Shown piece after piece: positions 52,301-61,058 of a DNA stretch of 64,000 nucleotides. How positions within the stretch are numbered: the first letter of the stretch is position 1; every line of letters starts with the position of its first letter. The stretch is from Paragordius varius (Eukaryota; Nematomorpha), in assembly GCA_964247055.1 (NCBI GenBank), contig OZ176051.1, positions 7,192,001 through 7,256,000 of the forward strand, written 5' to 3'. The translations under genes were made by a program, and so were the position numbers. The notes beneath the pieces are model-generated. The model had not been told where the DNA came from. It did not search any database and saw nothing but the letters and a program-made list of their open reading frames with translations.

Positions 52301-53017
52301 AAAACATGAGTCGATAACACGGTAATAGGAAAAACTCAATCGGGTTAACACGTGGGCTATAAGTAGCAATAAAATATTATGTTTTTTAATTATTTGTAGA
52401 TATAACTTTATGTTTTTCCCTTCATTGTTTTCGTATTAAACCAACATTATCCATGATTATTTTTATATAACATTTTAGAATCACCGACAAACTCATCCCA
52501 TACCACTTCGGCCGACGATCTAGATCGTTTTATAACGCAAGCATTTTCATCCGATAATTTGGGTGATTTAGGACTTCTTACTGCAACAGAGAGTAGTGGG
52601 GATGGAACGACCACCTCTCTTAGTAGTAATCTTAAAAATGATAAATTTGGTAGTCATCAGAGTCGGAGTGAGAGCTCTTCGTTGCGCAAAAAAAAATTTG
52701 ATACCATTGAACGGTATGATGGGAACTTTGTACTAAGTGCCCCAAGCCACATAAATCATGCAAATATCAGCAAAACGGATACTCTTTTTACGAGTAATAG
52801 ACCATCTTATCAAAATGGATTTTCGAATAATGCCCTAAATTCATCCAAAACTTATGATAGTTTATTGTCACCTCCTAAACAAGTGGATTCAGATACTGCT
52901 GCCTATAATTCGGAAACTTTGAAAATGTCGTCAACTCATAAAAATAGTTTGAAACAACAAAAGCTACTGTTTGCGAAACCGTCTATACTCTGTACCCCGG
53001 ATCCGTTATATAACTAA
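21207..53017 (+). CDS. jbug: Jitterbug-type filamin: three CH domains, Asn-rich linker, many filamin repeats
   Basis: The long form joins 49 exons (listed in the part entries) across 48 GT-AG introns. Every junction keeps the frame and the sum is 13,296 nt: 4,431 residues plus TAA. Residues 1 to about 381 hold three calponin-homology domains, about 382-725 a low-complexity linker, then at least fifteen filamin/ABP280 repeats, and from about 4253 a Ser/Asn-rich tail. Classical filamins have two CH domains and are about 2,200-2,700 residues. Three CH domains are, as I recall, the mark of Drosophila jitterbug, hence the symbol. The product should crosslink F-actin and link it to membrane or signalling partners. 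Start: ATG 21207 is the first ATG after an in-frame TGA at 21162. The only AG in between is at 21204-21205, so a short upstream exon cannot be excluded. The first CH domain is divergent. Confidence 0.93.
22003..24176. mobile_element. 2.17-kb foldback element in filamin intron 1
   Basis: Near-perfect inverted arms of about 0.8-1 kb. The left starts TA|CAGTCATGTAGACTTTATAT and the right ends ATATAAAGTCTACATGACTG|TA, so there is a TA duplication with CAGT ends. Long matching tracts include gaagggcgtcggaaatcttt (left) and aaagatttccgacgcccttc (right). The centre (about 22670-23490) consists of repeated units of about 120-130 bp carrying caggtaaaaattgcggtttt, some in each orientation. No ORF. The ends suggest a Tc1/mariner-type non-autonomous element; the arm-plus-internal-repeat plan resembles foldback transposons. 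Confidence 0.88.
26035..26058. repeat. (TA)n microsatellite in filamin intron 2
   Basis: About 12 TA units in the second filamin intron (25508-27617). Confidence 0.85.
26705..26872. repeat. GC-richer block with GAACCGG-like motifs on both strands, filamin intron 2
   Basis: gaaccgggtcgaaaaaagtg and gaaaccggaatcggaacg on the left face ccggtttcagattggttcc on the right, an imperfect inverted arrangement. It stands out against the AT-rich intron. It could be an old TIR element; neither ends nor family could be fixed. Confidence 0.4.
27299..27585. mobile_element. Family-2 MITE, filamin intron 2
   Basis: The left array contains caccctttaacaatttaaat and caccctaagaacaattcaaa. The core has aataataaattctataaaga and atgttgggttatattatcca. 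The right arm has gaaatgtttcagggtgaata. It ends about 33 nt before exon 3, so the branch-point region lies in or beside the element. Confidence 0.75.
28303..28332. repeat. (TA)n repeat filling filamin intron 4
   Basis: About 14-15 TA units inside a 79-bp intron (28284-28362). With the second stretch atatatatatag at the acceptor, the intron has almost no C or G between its splice sites. Confidence 0.85.
28805..29836 (+). other. jbug: Filamin exon 6: Asn/Lys/Ser-rich linker between CH3 and the first filamin repeat
   Basis: A 1,032-nt exon coding about 344 residues, dominated by Asn, Lys, Ser and Thr (NNTTNNN, QINNNNNSVNKV). It has no recognisable fold until its end, where FSVIDENNQQSL and DFLQPIMIG lead into GEHILRFVIDGIPI of the next exon, the last strands of a first, degenerate filamin repeat. 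The donor is at G|GT 29837. Confidence 0.85.
29958..29972 (+). promoter_or_regulatory. Recursive-splice-like site (pyrimidine tract, CAG|GTAAGT) in filamin intron 6
   Basis: tcttacttttgcag|gtaagt lies 127 nt into a 499-bp intron. It joins a strong acceptor to a strong donor with no exon between. It has the form of a ratchet point; its use is unproven. Confidence 0.3.
30336..36814 (+). other. jbug: Filamin exons 7-19: first block of filamin repeats
   Basis: Exons 30336-30521, 30606-30866, 30996-31144, 31265-31666, 31735-31828, 31916-32119, 32195-32613, 32909-33221, 33307-33531, 33616-34037, 34189-34360, 35532-36580, 36658-36814. Repeat signatures include FDASKVMFQP, RAKDAGAGKLEVFI, GKGIDDLGPFKV, IDPKAGEGQLEINI, VQVKFNGSDISDSP and IDVEMAGGDGPFEI. 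Repeats are Asn-expanded and diverged. The 1,049-nt exon 18 is mostly an insert with few filamin signatures. Introns are often only 68-90 bp. Confidence 0.88.
34554..34934. mobile_element. Family-2 MITE, filamin intron 17 (long right array)
   Basis: Termini taccatttactgttcaaatt and tgaactgtgaatggta. The right arm carries six units of the gggtgaatttgaattgttcaa type, more than any other copy here; the left has about three. Confidence 0.82.
36969..36999. repeat. (TAA)n microsatellite
   Basis: About ten TAA/ATA units in the long filamin intron that holds the internal first exon. Confidence 0.9.
38007..38101. repeat. 95-bp perfect-ended hairpin (26-bp arms) upstream of the internal first exon
   Basis: The left arm gcattttaatggttgcttat then tttaca pairs with tgtgaaataagcaactatta then aaatgc, with one or two mismatches; the loop is about 43 nt. 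It could be a tiny MITE or a transcribed hairpin. Confidence 0.7.
38595..38778 (+). CDS. jbug: Alternative first coding exon of a short filamin isoform
   Basis: ATG at 38595 opens 61 codons plus one base (MRLPNNNSNALLDQPKR... KYQHN), ending at donor G|GT 38779 in phase 1. That phase fits the next repeat exon at 39098. No AG occurs between 38422 and 38641, and a stop precedes the ATG in frame, so it cannot be spliced into at its start. In the long form, exon 19 (ending ...GTIL, phase 1) reads straight into VDCSKAGG of the 39098 exon, completing a filamin repeat; the 38595 exon would break that repeat. A separate promoter producing a protein with only the C-terminal repeats is the simplest reading. 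A weaker option is splicing into AG sites at 38641 or 38657 as a cassette exon. Confidence 0.6.
39098..49429 (+). other. jbug: Filamin exons 20-41: middle and late filamin repeats
   Basis: Exons 39098-39301, 40061-40246, 40703-40810, 40931-41107, 41477-41668, 41946-42023, 42138-42311, 42621-42920, 43310-43483, 43635-44027, 44104-44242, 44637-44833, 45256-45648, 45815-46288, 46372-46470, 46785-47006, 47116-47835, 47932-48015, 48407-48565, 48656-48931, 49020-49208, 49295-49429. Signatures: VDCSKAGGCKTLDI, PVKGSPF, IDARKAGVGNMEIL, FNGQQIPGSPF, VDTSRAGPGNLKVY, YNGKHILGSPF, EIEGSPFNV, FTPMRTGEF. Exon 37 of the series (47116-47835) holds an Asn/Ser/Lys-rich insert (KKKNKAKKHG). Almost all junctions are phase 1 and split a Gly codon. 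Confidence 0.9.
48131..48392. mobile_element. Family-2 MITE abutting the splice acceptor of a filamin exon
   Basis: Termini taccatttacagttcaaatt and gaagaattgtaaatggta; the arrays are short (two to three units). It ends 14 nt before exon 48407, so the branch-point region and most of the upstream acceptor context are element-derived. Confidence 0.82.
49488..52219 (+). other. jbug: Filamin exons 42-48: last filamin repeats
   Basis: Exons 49488-49613, 49768-49926, 50230-50505, 50588-50761, 50838-51146, 51464-51661, 52007-52219. The final repeat is the best conserved of the gene: VKVSGPGIKNGVL, FSIDTKGACAGQLTVKIRGP, then VIHCEYQPTEVGHYTIHI, WSGNHVPGSPFNVSIYG. In filamins the C-terminal repeats carry dimerisation and partner-binding functions, which may explain the stronger conservation. 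Confidence 0.92.
51340..51425. repeat. Two tandem copies of a 43-bp unit in a filamin intron
   Basis: gattttttgtccagattaaa then gagaaaaatacgtgaatatg occurs twice head to tail, differing by about two bases; a recent local duplication, 39 bp before the exon at 51464. Confidence 0.9.
52479..53017 (+). other. jbug: Filamin last exon: Ser/Asn-rich C-terminal tail
   Basis: 539 nt coding about 178 residues after the last repeat. It starts SPTNSSHTTSADDLDRF, is rich in Ser, Asn, Lys and Thr, and has no recognisable fold. It ends TPDPLYN before the TAA at 53015. Drosophila-type and vertebrate filamins usually end in or just after the dimerising repeat, so the tail is unusual. It may hold phosphorylation sites (SRSESSSLRKKK), which is speculation. 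Confidence 0.88.
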
Positions 53018-53150
53018 TTATATTTTTTTATCTACAAAATAATTTATGCAATGTTATTTACGATTTTTAGACAATAATAATGCAAATCTCACCAAATATT
53101 ATATATTTATTAGGTTTCTTATTAATTTATATATTTATCTTAAATGTATT

Positions 53151-53156
53151 AATAAA
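53151..53156 (+). terminator. Candidate poly(A) signal AATAAA of filamin
   Basis: AATAAA 134 nt after the stop, in the 241-bp gap between the convergent filamin and DM13 genes. If used, the filamin 3' UTR would come within about 100 bp of the DM13 stop codon. Confidence 0.35.
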
Positions 53157-53258
53157 TTTTATAAATAGCATATTGATAACGTAACGTTCATAATTGATCT
53201 TAAAAGACAACGTGACCAAAATCAACCTAAATATATAATACGATAAAAATAGTGGAAA

Positions 53259-55427
53259 TTATAGCATTAAATTATGTGCATTAATCGAATTAATTTTAAT
53301 TACTTCAAATTGTTCGCACCAAATAGATAGCCATCCAATTTCGTTTGCATTCGATTCTTTCAAAGTTAATCGAATCGTTTCCCCATTGTATGGCCTAAGA
53401 TTGCCTGTGCTAAAATATTTATCAAAAAAAATGTTGGTTACTTTTCCTATTTACCGAAGCCGGTAAAACCTTAAAAACATACTATTAAGGACTATTTGCT
53501 TTAAAATTAAGGACAAAACAGTTATTCTATTGTTAAAATTAATAAATTTAATAATAGAAAATTAGACAATATTTCATATTTTTGCGGCTTATTGCTTGGG
53601 AAAGTATTTCATATATACCATTGACAATTCAATTCACCCATGAACAATTCAAATTCAAACTTGAACAATCCAAATTTACACTAAAATAAATTATAAATTT
53701 TCGGGCTAATACAACTCATAATTAATGTGATATTTTTCTTTATGGTATGTATAGTTTATTATTTTTTCAGTATTATTATAAACAAATTTCATTTTTTAAT
53801 AACTATAAAATATAGGTAATTTTTAATCATAAAAAAAACATAATTTATTTGTGAATTTATATTGTTCCAGGGTGAATTTGAAATGTAAACGGTATATATA
53901 CTTGTTATTTCGAGCTTCTATATCAATGAATATAACTTAAAATACTTTCACAATATTGCACAAGGAGTATAAATTTTAGGTATTTATCGCTTATTTTTTT
54001 TACACGATTACGGCTTTTTTGCGTTTGCGAATTTGAACACAATTTTTTTAGGCTTATTTTTTAGCTATCAAAATTAAAAATCAACCACTTTGCTACCCTT
54101 AAAGAATAACAACACTTCTAATCCTTCATCCTAAAAGACTCATTTTATCCCGTAAATAGGTCGAGCTTTATGTTGTAAAAATCAATTAATATGGTAATAA
54201 ATTAAACCTGCCAGATTCATTTTCAATGGTTATCCCCTCTCGGCTTGGTAAAGGTGAATGACGCCCTCGGAAACCGATAAAAAATTTTACGTCTATTTAT
54301 TTCAAAAATAAAATTTTAATTAAAAAAACTGATATAATTACCAAAAAGCACTTCTATTTCAAAAGGTATTATTTAAGGCACACATTTCCGATTTTTAATC
54401 ATACCGCTACAATCTTTCATAATTTCGATACTAATTGAAAAGATATGAATATTTGAAACAAAATCTTTGATGACTATGGAATATATTAGGTAATCAACTG
54501 ATACTATCCATTATAAAATTTTATCCAAACTGAGTTTGGTCCCTATTAAACCTGAAAATTCACTCTAAACATCTTTTATTATATATGAATTTTTAATGAA
54601 TGCAATTAAAACAAAAAAGTATTAAAATAAAAAATAATCAATTCTACATCCTTTTTCTATATTATATCTTAGTAAAACATATAATTTTATTTAAAAGTCT
54701 TAAACCGCTGATGCGCATTTTATGGAGGCAAAAATCCAGCACTCCATAAAAAACTAATAAGTGAATCAAAGATACCATAAAATACTTTTTACCGTCACGG
54801 ATATGAAAATCCACTAAATACTAAAATTTCATATTGAAGCGAATCAATAAACTAATTTAACCAAATTTTACATTTTTTAACAATTATTATTTATGTAAAG
54901 AACATTAAAAAAACATAAATTTATAGATGATTCATTAAAAATTATAAAAAGTTTATTTGAAAAAATTGTTTAGCAATAAAATACCTGGACCGCCTCCATT
55001 GTAATACAAATTTTGAATGCAAATTCGATTGCTGTCCTCAACATAAACATCTCCTCTCACGCCATACGATGTTTGACCGCCATTGTTTGAGGGGCCAACA
55101 AAAGAGCCTTTTCTAACACCGCGACATGTGTCCTGACTTTCAATGACTAATTTTAATATGACAAAATTATTAAAATAAATAATTTTTCATAAATCAAATT
55201 ATTTAGCGTTAAAGGCCTTAATGCAGTTTTTTATCAATCACTAAAAAGTATTTGAAAAAGATATAAATAGGAGAGTAAATCTTGGCAGTAGAACTGACAG
55301 CATTTTTTATTGATCAATCCCAGTAAAAATTTTTAAAAAATTAAAGTAAATACATACTATTAGATTTAATTAAACAAATACCCAAAAAGAGACTGAAGGC
55401 AAATATTAATCCTGAATATATGAACAT
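53259..55427 (-). CDS. Small secreted DM13-domain protein (155 residues)
   Basis: Minus-strand exons 55427-55358, 55146-54985, 54292-54208, 53409-53259; GT-AG junctions, phases 1, 1, 2, total 468 nt including TAA. Residues 1 to about 21 are a signal peptide (MFIYSGLIFAFSLFLGIC). The rest is a single DM13 domain: VRKGSFVGPSNNGGQTSYGV, RGDVYVEDSNRICIQNLYYN, GGGPDVKFFIG, LRPYNGETIRLTL, EIGWLSIWCEQFEV. The conserved pattern G-DVY-D, YxGxGPD and WLSxWC is kept. In Skeletor and related proteins DM13 accompanies DOMON domains and has been proposed to act in extracellular redox chemistry through a conserved Cys. Here it stands alone, so substrate and partner are unknown. The gene is tail to tail with filamin. 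Confidence 0.88.
53616..53896. mobile_element. Family-2 MITE, intron 3 of the DM13 gene
   Basis: Termini taccattgacaattcaattc and gaaatgtaaacggta, with two to three 21-bp units per side and the tattattttttcagtattat core. Confidence 0.8.
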
Positions 55428-56298
55428 GTTAAACAGATAGATTATTGTAATATTAAAAATTTAAAAAGTGGTTGTTGAAAACCCAAAAAATAATATATTA
55501 TGCAAATATTTTATTACCAATTTGTAACATAATACCACAAATTATATCAAAAAATTATTCAAATACTTTATTATCGTATATATCGTATATTGTGAGGTAT
55601 TGAGGTCGTCTAATATAAATAAACACATATAGATTTCTCCAAAATTAATATTTTTCAAACTAATTTTTTATGTTTAGGGTGGAATAAATTATGTCTAAGT
55701 TTATATTATAAACATTATACATATTATTTATATTACTATTATTATGGCAGGAGGTTTAAATGGCAATAACCGCTAACTAATGTTTCCAATCCTTTTGATG
55801 AAATAATTTAAATGGCATATGAAAGGTCTTTAATCAATTATTTTGGCCCATTCACAAAAATATTCAACTGTTTAGGAGTTACAATAAATTAGGCTATCGT
55901 GAATATTAGAGGGAAATGTTATTCAAATTATTAATGCGACGTTTTAATATTTTTAAGCATCTACGGGTACAATAATGGGCAAATTTGTTTTTAATAGGTT
56001 AACAAACATTATAATAATTTTTAACAATCCTATTTAATACTATCACTTCACAACTTTATTGATATAAGCATTGTATTAATTGCGCCCTTTTGTGCCGTTT
56101 ATGATGAAATTTCTTTTTAGACATTTCTGAAATCAAGCCGTATTTAAAATCTGCCTTAAACATTCTACATTAGACCTTAAAACATTAAGGAGCTTCCTTA
56201 ATAATTTCAATTTTCTTTAAATTATATTATGTGTTTCAGTTAACTCATCTATATATTTATAAAAATAGAAATGCTGGCTTTGTGATCTGGTACCGGTA
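55428..56298. other. Upstream region of the DM13 gene; nothing else recognised
   Basis: Should include the 5' UTR and promoter of the DM13 gene at its left end. No ORF, TIR or tandem repeat of note before the element at 56299. Confidence 0.4.
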
Positions 56299-57004
56299 GG
56301 GTTGTGCATTTGACTGCTTTTTCAAAAATGTCCGGTCAGACCTGGTCAGATAATGGTCATGACCACGGTCATGACCACTTTACAGTAAATACGATGCGAT
56401 ATTGGTTTGTGAAAATAATGTTCGAACGACACTTGCGTTCCACAATAATGTCATGTTTTTTCCTAAAAGTTTATATTTATACATTTTTTTATATTTACAA
56501 TATTTTCATCAAATTTAATCAAGAATTTTGTTTTGAAATAAATTTTGCCACATTCTTGTGGCCTTCTGAATCTTCAATTTCATAGCTTTTATTAAAGGAT
56601 ATTTCAAATTTAATTTTACCTAGTTTGTTTTACACTTTCTTTCATCATTGTAATATCCAATTATAAAATGTTCTTACATTTTATTGGTTCATATATAAGG
56701 AATAATCGCATATTTTGCAAAATGCTTGATTGTTTTTCCAAATAACTGGATATGCTAAATGCTAATGTTATAAGGATGCATGTCTAACAATTTTATATTG
56801 TTAAATACGCATATTTAAATATTTAATTTATATTTCTTAAAAAGTATATTGAAAAGCAACAAAATCTTACTATCTCTCTTCCAAAAAAAATTACCAGCAA
56901 TTTTTAAAAACAGCTGTTTTTTTAATGACCATGGTCAAAAAATAAACACTGACCTGGTCATGACCCGGTCAATTGACCGGGTCATGACTTGGTCAGCACA
57001 ACTC
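56299..57004. mobile_element. hAT-like non-autonomous element with GGTCATGACC subterminal palindromes
   Basis: Ends gggttgtgc and gcacaactc are inverted. Subterminal DNA holds repeated ggtcatgacc / tggtcatgacc motifs: two near the left end, and several near the right including cccggtcaattgaccggg. There is no transposase. A related empty site exists at about 57465-57510 (see findings). The family assignment to hAT rests only on end type and subterminal repeats; no clean 8-bp duplication was seen. Confidence 0.65.
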
Positions 57005-57715
57005 TTGTAGACCCATTCAAATCCAAATATCGAAAAAATATAATCATTAATGAATGCCCCAACAATAGCTTCGCCCTTTTTTTAAATTAGGCCCCCAATT
57101 CGGGCCCACCCCGAGTAAAAAACGCGTTTTTTTTGAAAACACAAGTGCACAAAAATCGTCTCTTTGAGACAATTTTCCGGAGAACGTGTTGGACCATTCA
57201 ATTTCAAATATGATGTTTGCTTAGTTGTTTTCGATTGCGCCGAACAACGTCGTCTCGCTTTTTCAATTTAGGCCCTATTTTTACCCGCTCCCCTCGTAAA
57301 ATGCCATTTTTTTCAAAAAACAAAGTCCACAAAAATAATTTTTTGAATCTATTTTTCGCCAAAGGTATGAGAAAAAATTCTGTTAAAAGGCAAAAATTTT
57401 AGTCAAGCGTTTCTTTATGATAGCTGCTGGGTAAGGAGCTACCCGCTAAAACTGATCCTTCATGTGGCTTGTGATCTGTTTCCGGACCGGTAGACCCATT
57501 CAAAACCAAACGAAAAATTATAATCATTAATGAATGGCCCCGACAATACTTTCGCCCTTTTTTTAAATTAGAGCCCCGATTTGGGCCCATCGCGTTTTTT
57601 TTGAAACAAAAGTCCACGAAAATCGTGTCTTTGATACAATTTTCCGGAGAACGTGTTCGAACATTCAACTTCAAATATTATTTTTGTTTAGTTATTTTCG
57701 ATTGCGCCGCCCCCC
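57005..57715. repeat. Degenerate direct duplication, unit about 480 bp
   Basis: 57008-57240 and 57490-57705 share gtagacccattcaaa, tataatcattaatgaatg, attttccggagaacgtgtt and gttttcgattgcgcc in the same order. A partial third unit (57250-57360) lies between. The block is GC-richer than its surroundings. It may be an old repeat array or a transposon body; I recognise no protein. Confidence 0.75.
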
Positions 57716-58552
57716 TCCCCCCAAGAAGTCCGAAGGACTCCCTTGGGCTGATTAGCAGCACGAGATTTACGCTAGTAATTGATAAAAATAGTTATTAGAT
57801 ATGTCATAGTATATCATTCAATTGTTGTTAAAATAATCATTCAGGCACCTACATCAAGTTCTAATCATTTCTGGATCCGTGAAATTATATACTGATGATT
57901 TTTAACTAAATATTTAAATAGCCCCTTTACTTCGGCCAGATCCCTAAAGTTATGTGAACGGATAAGCTGGATAGGCTGATTTCTCAGCACAGTACTGGGT
58001 TTTCGAAACTTCGCCTGGACTGCGCTGACTTTTGCACTGCTTTTTGAAATTAAAAAAAATATTTTTAAATATTTTATTATATGATTTACCATTTATTACA
58101 AATAAACTATTGTAGAATTTGATAAAGTACTTTTGTTAAAATAACCCCAATGTGTAAAAAAATAATGGTTCATTTTACGGTAAAAAACTAACATTGGTCC
58201 ATTTTTAATTGATTCATATTTTATTCTATGCTTGATTTATACAGGAAATCGGGTTTGGACCGGTCAAACCGCTAATGAATGCAGCCATTCGCGCAGTGTC
58301 GGAACTATAAATCTCAGACTCTACTGCAAGATTTGGTCTAAATGGCCTTTCCACTTCAGGGCTTCCGCAAAAGAGGCCTTAAAATTTAAAATAACACAAA
58401 TATTAATGATATTTTAGTAAAAATATGCTTTTAAAGTTTTTTTGTTTCATTTTAGTTTCCATTAGTTTAAGTTTTGTTTATTTTTTTTTAAATTGCAGTG
58501 TGTTCGCAAAAAAAATATCCTCAAAGAATATATATTTTAATAGGGAGAAGAT
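57716..58552. other. Spacer with two GC-richer patches of unknown origin
   Basis: On the minus strand 58060-57868 encodes SAKVSAVQAKFRKPSTVLRN and more without a stop. 58230-58375 is likewise GC-richer (ggaaatcgggtttggaccgg). Neither matches a family I know. They could be exon or repeat relics; composition is unlike the flanking DNA. Confidence 0.35.
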
Positions 58553-59547
58553 TATCATGCTGATTTTGGTTGTGGAGCTTACGAGTGATTTAAATGTGTC
58601 ATTATACTTTTGTGGCTTCCATGTCAAAAACGGCATAATTTATGCACATTTTTTGAATTTGGAACTAAATGCTTCATTCAAAAAAATATTTCTAATATAT
58701 ATCATAAAACTACATATAAAAAACAAAACAATATTTTTGTAAAATGTTAAATATTAGTGGGGGCCGAAAGTCTCAAATTTTTGGACCAATCTTGGCAAAT
58801 TACCCGAGATAGCTAGATAAAAAAATTTAATACATTATGGACTATGGTATTAGAAAAATTTTTTAAAAAAAGCATACTTTGTTCAAAAATTTATTTTCAA
58901 AATTTGTTAAAGAGTACTTGATGCTATTTAGAAGCATTATAAAAACAACGGTATAAGCTTTAGGAATTGTAAAAACACTTTTTCCATTTGAACATTTCTA
59001 TCACTTTTGTGTGAATTTTCGTAAAAAACATATTATATCACAAAATTCAAGACGAACAAATATTTAAATCATACTTTTGAAATTATAGATATGTTCAACA
59101 TCATCGAATTTAAAAGGAAATTGTTTTTATAATATCTTAAAGGGTTCTATACCGTTTCCATCCTGCCTAAAAATAGGATTAAATACGCTTCAACAAAATT
59201 TGGAAAATTGAATAAAATATGCATTTTTTCTGTAATATGTTTTTTTACGTGATGTATTATAAAAAATCGCGACGCGTCACTTTACGTTTGTTTTGAGAGA
59301 ACCAATCGATTTTAAATGGACAAAATATTTGGGTTTTTTGGAGCCTGCATCAAAAATTAAAATTTTATGCCTTTTTATTTTGTGTAGTTTATGATATTTT
59401 AGTAATATTTTTTAGAATAAAGCAATTAGCTTTCACCAAAAAATTTTATTTAACAAAATGTGGACATGCCATTTTTTTATGTGGAACACTTACCCCAAAA
59501 GTGTTAACATTCTTATATTGCTCGTGAGGGCCAAAAATAAAAGCACC
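58553..59547. mobile_element. Family-3 TIR DNA element, copy C
   Basis: The left arm has gattttggttgtggagctta, aaatgcttcattcaaaaaaa and gtgggggccgaaagtctcaa. The right arm is its inverse (ttttttggagcctgcatcaa, gcaattagctttcaccaaaa, ttatattgctcgtgagggcc). The core tttccatcctgcctaaaaat matches copy B at about 20200. Length about 1 kb, no coding capacity. Confidence 0.7.
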
Positions 59548-60748
59548 GTGAAAATTCTGATATTCCTATTATGATATATTTACCAGGATATTTTTTGTAC
59601 CCTATCGGATGAAGCTAGGAGTCGTTTCTTTTTTTGCCAGATGTTTTATTAAATAAAAAACATTTTTAACGAAACTTAATTATATTTTCAAATTATAAAT
59701 TAGCAATAAAATAAATTAATCTATTCAATAAATTTATAAAAATCAGATATTAACACCGGAATCATTTGTCATTTTTGCATCGTTTCATAACTTTTTAATG
59801 TTATAAATGCTACATATGCTAATTTTTTTATTTACAAGTTTTCACTTAAAATTATTTGTTTTTTGGCTATTAACGCACATTATTTATTTATCTTAAACTC
59901 AAAAATATCATTGGAATAAAGGCCAAAAGTTTTGAAATTGAATGTAACCAGTCTAAAACTAAAAACGGTTTCGGCATCCCTGATATTGTTTAATATTTTT
60001 AATTGTTTTTTAATGTGTTTATAAATAGTAAACAATATAATGTGATAATAATAAACCAAAATCTGGTGTAAAAAATAGGCAAAGTATGTTTTAATATTAT
60101 ACTGCGTCTGGGTCAAAAATAACTGGTCACATATAATTAGAGCAAAAACTTGGAATATCAATGTCGGGAAAATCGAAAGCACCAACGTGGTAAAATCAAA
60201 ATGCTTTGGATATAATTAAAAACCAAGATAACGATGCAACAGTTGATATCCATTACGCCCAACCGTACAAGCTGTCGAAACTGGACTTACGAAATAGCGA
60301 TAGACTCTGATTTAAGCTACAACAATATAGTTTATAAATTCTAAACCTATTATTTGAATATAACATAAATACTATATCAATGCGATTTTTTAAAAAAAAT
60401 GCATGTATGCTTGATTTCTTATAATTAAAAAAACTTAAATGCAGTTTAATAATATTAAAATTCAACAGTAGACCAGAATTCATTTATTATAGTAAAATTA
60501 AAATAGAGACAAAGCATAAAAGGAAAAGACTAATATTTTTTATGAACAATCATGTTAAATTTTTCGGGGGCTGGAATGGAAATACCATTGATTTTATATA
60601 ATTATAATCATAAAGGTTAATAAGGATAATCAGAGATCAAAAAATATGGTAAAACATTATTAGTCTGTACCTTTTTTATTAATTTCAATTTGATCTAAAA
60701 AAATCCATATTTTCACCTCTGACCCAACATCATACTTTAATTTATATA
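59548..60748. other. Intergenic, no gene recognised
   Basis: A 101-codon hydrophobic minus-strand frame (60185-59880) and a 76-codon one (60483-60253) occur. Both have compositions expected from AT-rich DNA and no recognisable motif, so I do not call them genes. Confidence 0.4.
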
Positions 60749-61058
60749 TACCATTTACAATTCGAACTAACCTTGAACAATTCAAATTCACTCTCTAACA
60801 ATTCAAATTCATCCTATAAATAAATTATGTTTTTCGGGTTAATATAACTCATCATTAATATGAAATAAATTTTTACATTATTTTTTCAGCATTATATTAA
60901 TTTTAAACAGAATTTCATATTTTATAAATAATAAAAGATAAAGGTATTTTTTAATCCTAATGAAACACATTAATTATTTTAGGGTGAATTGGAATTGTTC
61001 GAGGGTTTTGAGGGTGAATTTAAATTGTTCAAGGGTGAATTTGAACTGTAAATGGTAT
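60749..61058. mobile_element. Family-2 MITE, intergenic
   Basis: Termini taccatttacaattcgaact and tgaactgtaaatggta, with three units per side. The only family-2 copy outside an intron. Confidence 0.82.

Noticed and set aside
58425-58742. 105-codon plus-strand ORF with a signal-peptide-like start
   Set aside because: Runs into the terminal arm of family-3 copy C, which is repeated elsewhere without the frame.
59880-60185. 101-codon hydrophobic minus-strand ORF
   Set aside because: Phe/Ile/Leu-rich composition is what AT-rich DNA gives by chance; no signal or domain pattern.
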